A program made the position numbers and the translations under genes. A DNA stretch of 64,000 nucleotides from Vespa crabro (Eukaryota > Arthropoda > Insecta > Hymenoptera > Vespidae): NCBI RefSeq assembly GCF_910589235.1, contig NC_060978.1, forward strand, positions 1,909,877-1,973,876. The letters run 5' to 3'. The notes beneath the pieces are model-generated. The model was not told the DNA's origin. It did no database searches and saw only the letters and a program-made list of their open reading frames with translations. Numbering within the stretch: the stretch's first letter is position 1; each line of letters opens with the position of its first letter. Below, in pieces: positions 60,725 through 64,000 of the stretch.

Positions 60725-61130
60725 GCTCCTTCCTCGTCAATTCACTTGATAATACTAACGTCTTTGTATTGTATAATACGTATATAACTATAGAGAGGTA
60801 GATGTTCCTCTGTTTAGAAAAACGACCGACGCGCCACCTGGCGGCAGACTAGAGAAACAAACGGAAAAAATTTAAGTACAGTACTTACATCTATCCTTTG
60901 AAAACAGTACATACACATATACAGTATGTACATATTGTACACATATAGTTAAACGTAGTTACTAAACGTTAGAGAAAACGGACATTACGGTTATGGGTAA
61001 ACTCAGGTATAAGATATTAGTAAACGCTGAACAGTAGTTTCTCAGTCTGTTACAATACTCGAACGTGGAAACATTAGTTGCTTCGTTTCATTAGATAGAA
61101 ATAAAAATTTTAAATGTTATATTTTTCATT
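60725..61130. promoter_or_regulatory. OGG1 upstream region with CTCF-like site
   Basis: Unique sequence upstream of OGG1. GCGCCACCTGGCGG (60,831-60,844) matches the reverse CTCF core GCGCCMYCTRSTGG at 13 of 14 positions and lies about 110 bases from the OGG1 start codon. It is in a small CG-containing patch. No TATA box is evident. Confidence 0.45.
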
Positions 61131-61700
61131 TGTTTTTTTTACTTTTTTATTATCAACTTTACTAATCGATCATATTTCGATTAGATTGAATTATTTTCGA
61201 TTACGCGGGTTAATTAATTTATAAAATTATAAAAAAAACTTTTATAGTTCTTTTTTTTTTAAATTTCTTCCTTGTCTCTTGATATTCACGTCACGTGATC
61301 ATCGTGACGCCATTTCATGTTATCCAATGAACTTACGATTGTGTTATTTTATCGTCTACGCGGGACAAGATGACCATCTCATTCGTGCATTATAAAACAA
61401 GATACTTTTAAATGCGTAAGTAATTAAATTCAATAATAATACATTCTTAGTATAAATTAATTAATCGATAAACCTCGATTAAACCAATGAAATATGTTTC
61501 AAGTTATGCTCTTTTAATTTTCTCTCGTTCTTCATCTTCTCTCTTGTCCTTCATTTTTTTCACTTATACGGTATAAGAAGTAGCTGTCCGTCGATCGTCA
61601 ACATATTATTTTTTTATTTTTCTTTTTGTTTTTTTCTTTTTTTTTTTTTTTTTTTTGTTTGATGAACAACAAAACTCAAGGTCATATTAACGCGACTACG
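61131..61700. promoter_or_regulatory. Unique region with E-box palindrome and nuclear-receptor half-site
   Basis: CGTCACG and CGTGACG arms around TGATCAT at about 61,287-61,310 include a TCACGTGA E-box. A CCAAT word lies near 61,324. TCAAGGTCA at 61,676-61,684 is a perfect monomeric FTZ-F1/ERR-type site. These could belong to a gene starting beyond the window; none is seen inside. Confidence 0.3.
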
Positions 61701-62350
61701 AATTTACCAAAATTATCGAGAGAGAAAGAAAAAATATTCATATTAAATAAATATTCGTATATAAGATGATTAAACGTTAATTTTATTTATTGAGAGATTG
61801 AGGTTATAGAGATTACAATTATATCTAATTCAATATTTCTCGTACATACACATACAGATTTATTACATATATATATATATATATATATATGCATATGTAT
61901 TTACCTACATTTTTGATTACAATATCGCTATGAATTCAAATTTGTTAATGGTAGTAATATTTTGGATGTTCGTAATATAAATGTTTCTTTTCCTTTTTTT
62001 TGCTTTTTTTTCTTTTTTTATGCTTTTCTTTTCTTCTTTCCCTTTAAAAATCTCATTCATACATAAATACAATCATACTTAAGTCATACAAGTAACATAA
62101 AACGTTACGATTAATAATTATTCGCGATAGGATATAGAAACAAAAATAGATTGTTAATTGATTAATTAAAACTTTTTACGATTAGTAGTAATACTGTTTT
62201 AAAATGGCTACCCTGTTATTTGAGAAATCAAATATAAATACATACTTTCACTTTTTTCGTACAACAGATGACTCATCGATTATAATAATTATTATTTTTA
62301 TATTATTATTATTATCATCATTATTATTATTATTATTATTATTATCATTA

Positions 62351-62445
<95 letters not shown>

Positions 62446-62675
62446 ATTATTGCCTGGAAATATTTCTCCTTTCTTTTTCTTTTTTTATTTTATTTATACT
62501 GATTTATTTTTTCTTTTCTTTTTTTTTTCTTTTTCTTTTTCGTTTTCTTTTTCATTTTCTTTTTCGTTTTCTTTTTCGTTTTCTTTTTCGTTTTCGTTTT
62601 CTTCGGTCAAAATTCATCACTCGACTATATTTCATATACGTACATATATACACGGCTTATAAGAAGTTGTAGAAA

Positions 62676-62731
<56 letters not shown>

Positions 62732-63015
62732 TCATTTTTAAACAATGACCGTCAGCCTCTGGGTTTCTTTAGGAAATCCCAGATTATGGTCGAATACAAT
62801 AAATGTACCTTTTTAAATGGCAGTCCCTTGTAATTGCCGGACATATTTTAAGATTTTCGTCCTTGTAGGTATAATGTTATATAATATAGGAATTATAATT
62901 TATACAAAATGTGATGGGAATGTTGAACGTATATATGGAAAACGACAAAATTCAATTTACATACTTAATTATTTAATTACTTGCACACACATACATGCAT
63001 GCATGCATGCATGCA

Positions 63016-63057
<42 letters not shown>

Positions 63058-63730
63058 ACATCTAATATAATATATTTCATAATAATTTTGCATTAATATT
63101 CCGATAGAGATTGTCACATAAATAACACAGCCCAACAAACAGAAAGAAAAGAAAAGAAGAACGCATTTGTTAATTATTTGATTAATTTTTTTATATTATT
63201 AATTAATTAATTGAATTAATATTTTTTTTTAAACAAATAGTCACGATATTATATATTTTGAATCAGTATAAATAATTTATTAAGTATCCCGGTTTGCTTC
63301 AGATTATTATAATTACGCTATCGATTTATTATAAATATTATAAGTAAAATTTATTTGAAATAATGACAGAAATAATGATAATGATAAAAAAGAAAAAAAA
63401 AGAACTACTACTGATGCAATAAATAATAATAATTTCGAAAATGATGTCGTTTGCAGTTTTCGAGATACGGCATAATTAACTATTGATATATCCAGAAATT
63501 TATATATGTATAATTTGATAATAAATTGTATATTCTTTCTAATTATGATCTTTTTTATTTTTTTTTTATTTTTTTTACTGTTTTTTATCTTTTTTTTTCT
63601 TTTTTTTCTTCTTTTTTTTTTTTTTTTAATTAAAATTCTACGAAAAACATTCGAATTTAGAATACAATATGATTCATTTATTTTCACAGAAATGTAACAT
63701 TATCGTAAAATAAAGTATTCTGATTAAATT
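61701..63730. other. AT-rich gene-free stretch
   Basis: (AT)n at 61,866-61,890 and 62,675-62,726, (TTA)n of about 160 bases at 62,290-62,450, TTTTTC repeats at 62,515-62,603, GCAT repeats at 62,995-63,014, (CA)n at 63,019-63,051 and T-rich DNA at 63,548-63,630. Frames over these translate to Leu, Phe or Lys runs. No gene. Confidence 0.6.
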
Positions 63731-63902
63731 TTGATGAACGATCCTTTGAATTGGCGTTTATATATCGTCAAATAACGTATCTCCAAAATTATAGCCAATA
63801 TAACAAAACTTTGGACATTTTTATTGCAATCCCCATCTCAAATTCATACTCAAAAACAGATCTAAATTTTTGGGGAACGAAAATATTTGTTGGGACAGTG
63901 TA
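63731..63902 (-). mobile_element. Possible Tc1/mariner-type terminus
   Basis: On the - strand from 63,902 the sequence starts TACACTGTCCCAACAAATA, which resembles the TACAGTG..CAACAAA start of Tc1-like elements, followed by unique sequence. The matching second terminus was not found in the window, so this may be half an element or a chance likeness. Confidence 0.25.
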
Positions 63903-64000
63903 TAATCTACCTTACAATGAGCTTTATTAGAGGAAGACATGCATTAATATTATTTCCTTTTTTTTTTTTCATATTGTTTCTCTTTTTTTTTCTCATTTTT

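Noticed and set aside
62204..62662. 152-residue frame on the + strand
   Set aside because: Translation of (TTA)n and (TTTTTC)n into Leu and Phe/Ser runs.
1..64000. CRISPR arrays, operons, ribosome binding sites, prophage or other prokaryotic features
   Set aside because: Introns, splice sites and gene families show that the sequence is eukaryotic; the regular repeats are microsatellites.

Overview
This is an AT-rich eukaryotic window packed with (CT)n, (AT)n, poly-A/T and short-period microsatellites. The protein families, intron structure, canonical GT-AG splice sites and the presence of mariner-type elements point to an insect. A hymenopteran, possibly an aculeate wasp or bee, is my best guess; this is inference from family resemblance and composition, not a species identification.

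Layout. Positions 1-40,600 hold no protein-coding gene that I can support. This gene-poor stretch alternates simple repeats with islands of unique, often GC-richer sequence that look like promoters, enhancers or pieces of a long intron. It also carries a degenerate mariner transposon (29,505-30,800) and a non-autonomous element with 31-bp terminal inverted repeats and an internally repeated body (8,512-9,230). Long open frames here are translations of CT/TTC/AT repeats and are rejected.

Positions 40,636-60,720 hold five genes whose exons I joined by splice sites and reading phase: (1) a secreted carboxylesterase, + strand, 8 exons, 597 aa, with a complete catalytic triad; (2) and (3) two diverged GNAT acetyltransferases of the insect arylalkylamine N-acetyltransferase-like group, placed head to head (- strand 283 aa, + strand 255 aa) with 439 bp between their start codons; (4) an SPSB3-like SPRY/SOCS-box protein, + strand, 5 exons, 254 aa; (5) OGG1, the 8-oxoguanine DNA glycosylase, - strand, 3 exons, 337 aa. 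The esterase and the minus GNAT converge, the GNAT pair diverges, and SPSB3 and OGG1 converge on a shared 0.8-kb 3' region.

Positions 60,721-64,000 contain the OGG1 upstream region with a near-consensus CTCF-type motif, an E-box palindrome, a nuclear-receptor half-site and AT-rich repeats. I see no common pathway linking the five genes. The esterase and GNATs are typical lineage-specific small-molecule enzymes; SPSB3 and OGG1 are conserved housekeeping-type genes. The less expected signals are the divergent GNAT pair with one degraded acetyl-CoA loop, the repeat-filled inverted-repeat element, the two related hairpin elements at 17.0 and 18.5 kb, and the set of strong regulatory-type motifs (CTCF-like, RFX X-box, AP-1, E-box) in gene-poor DNA.
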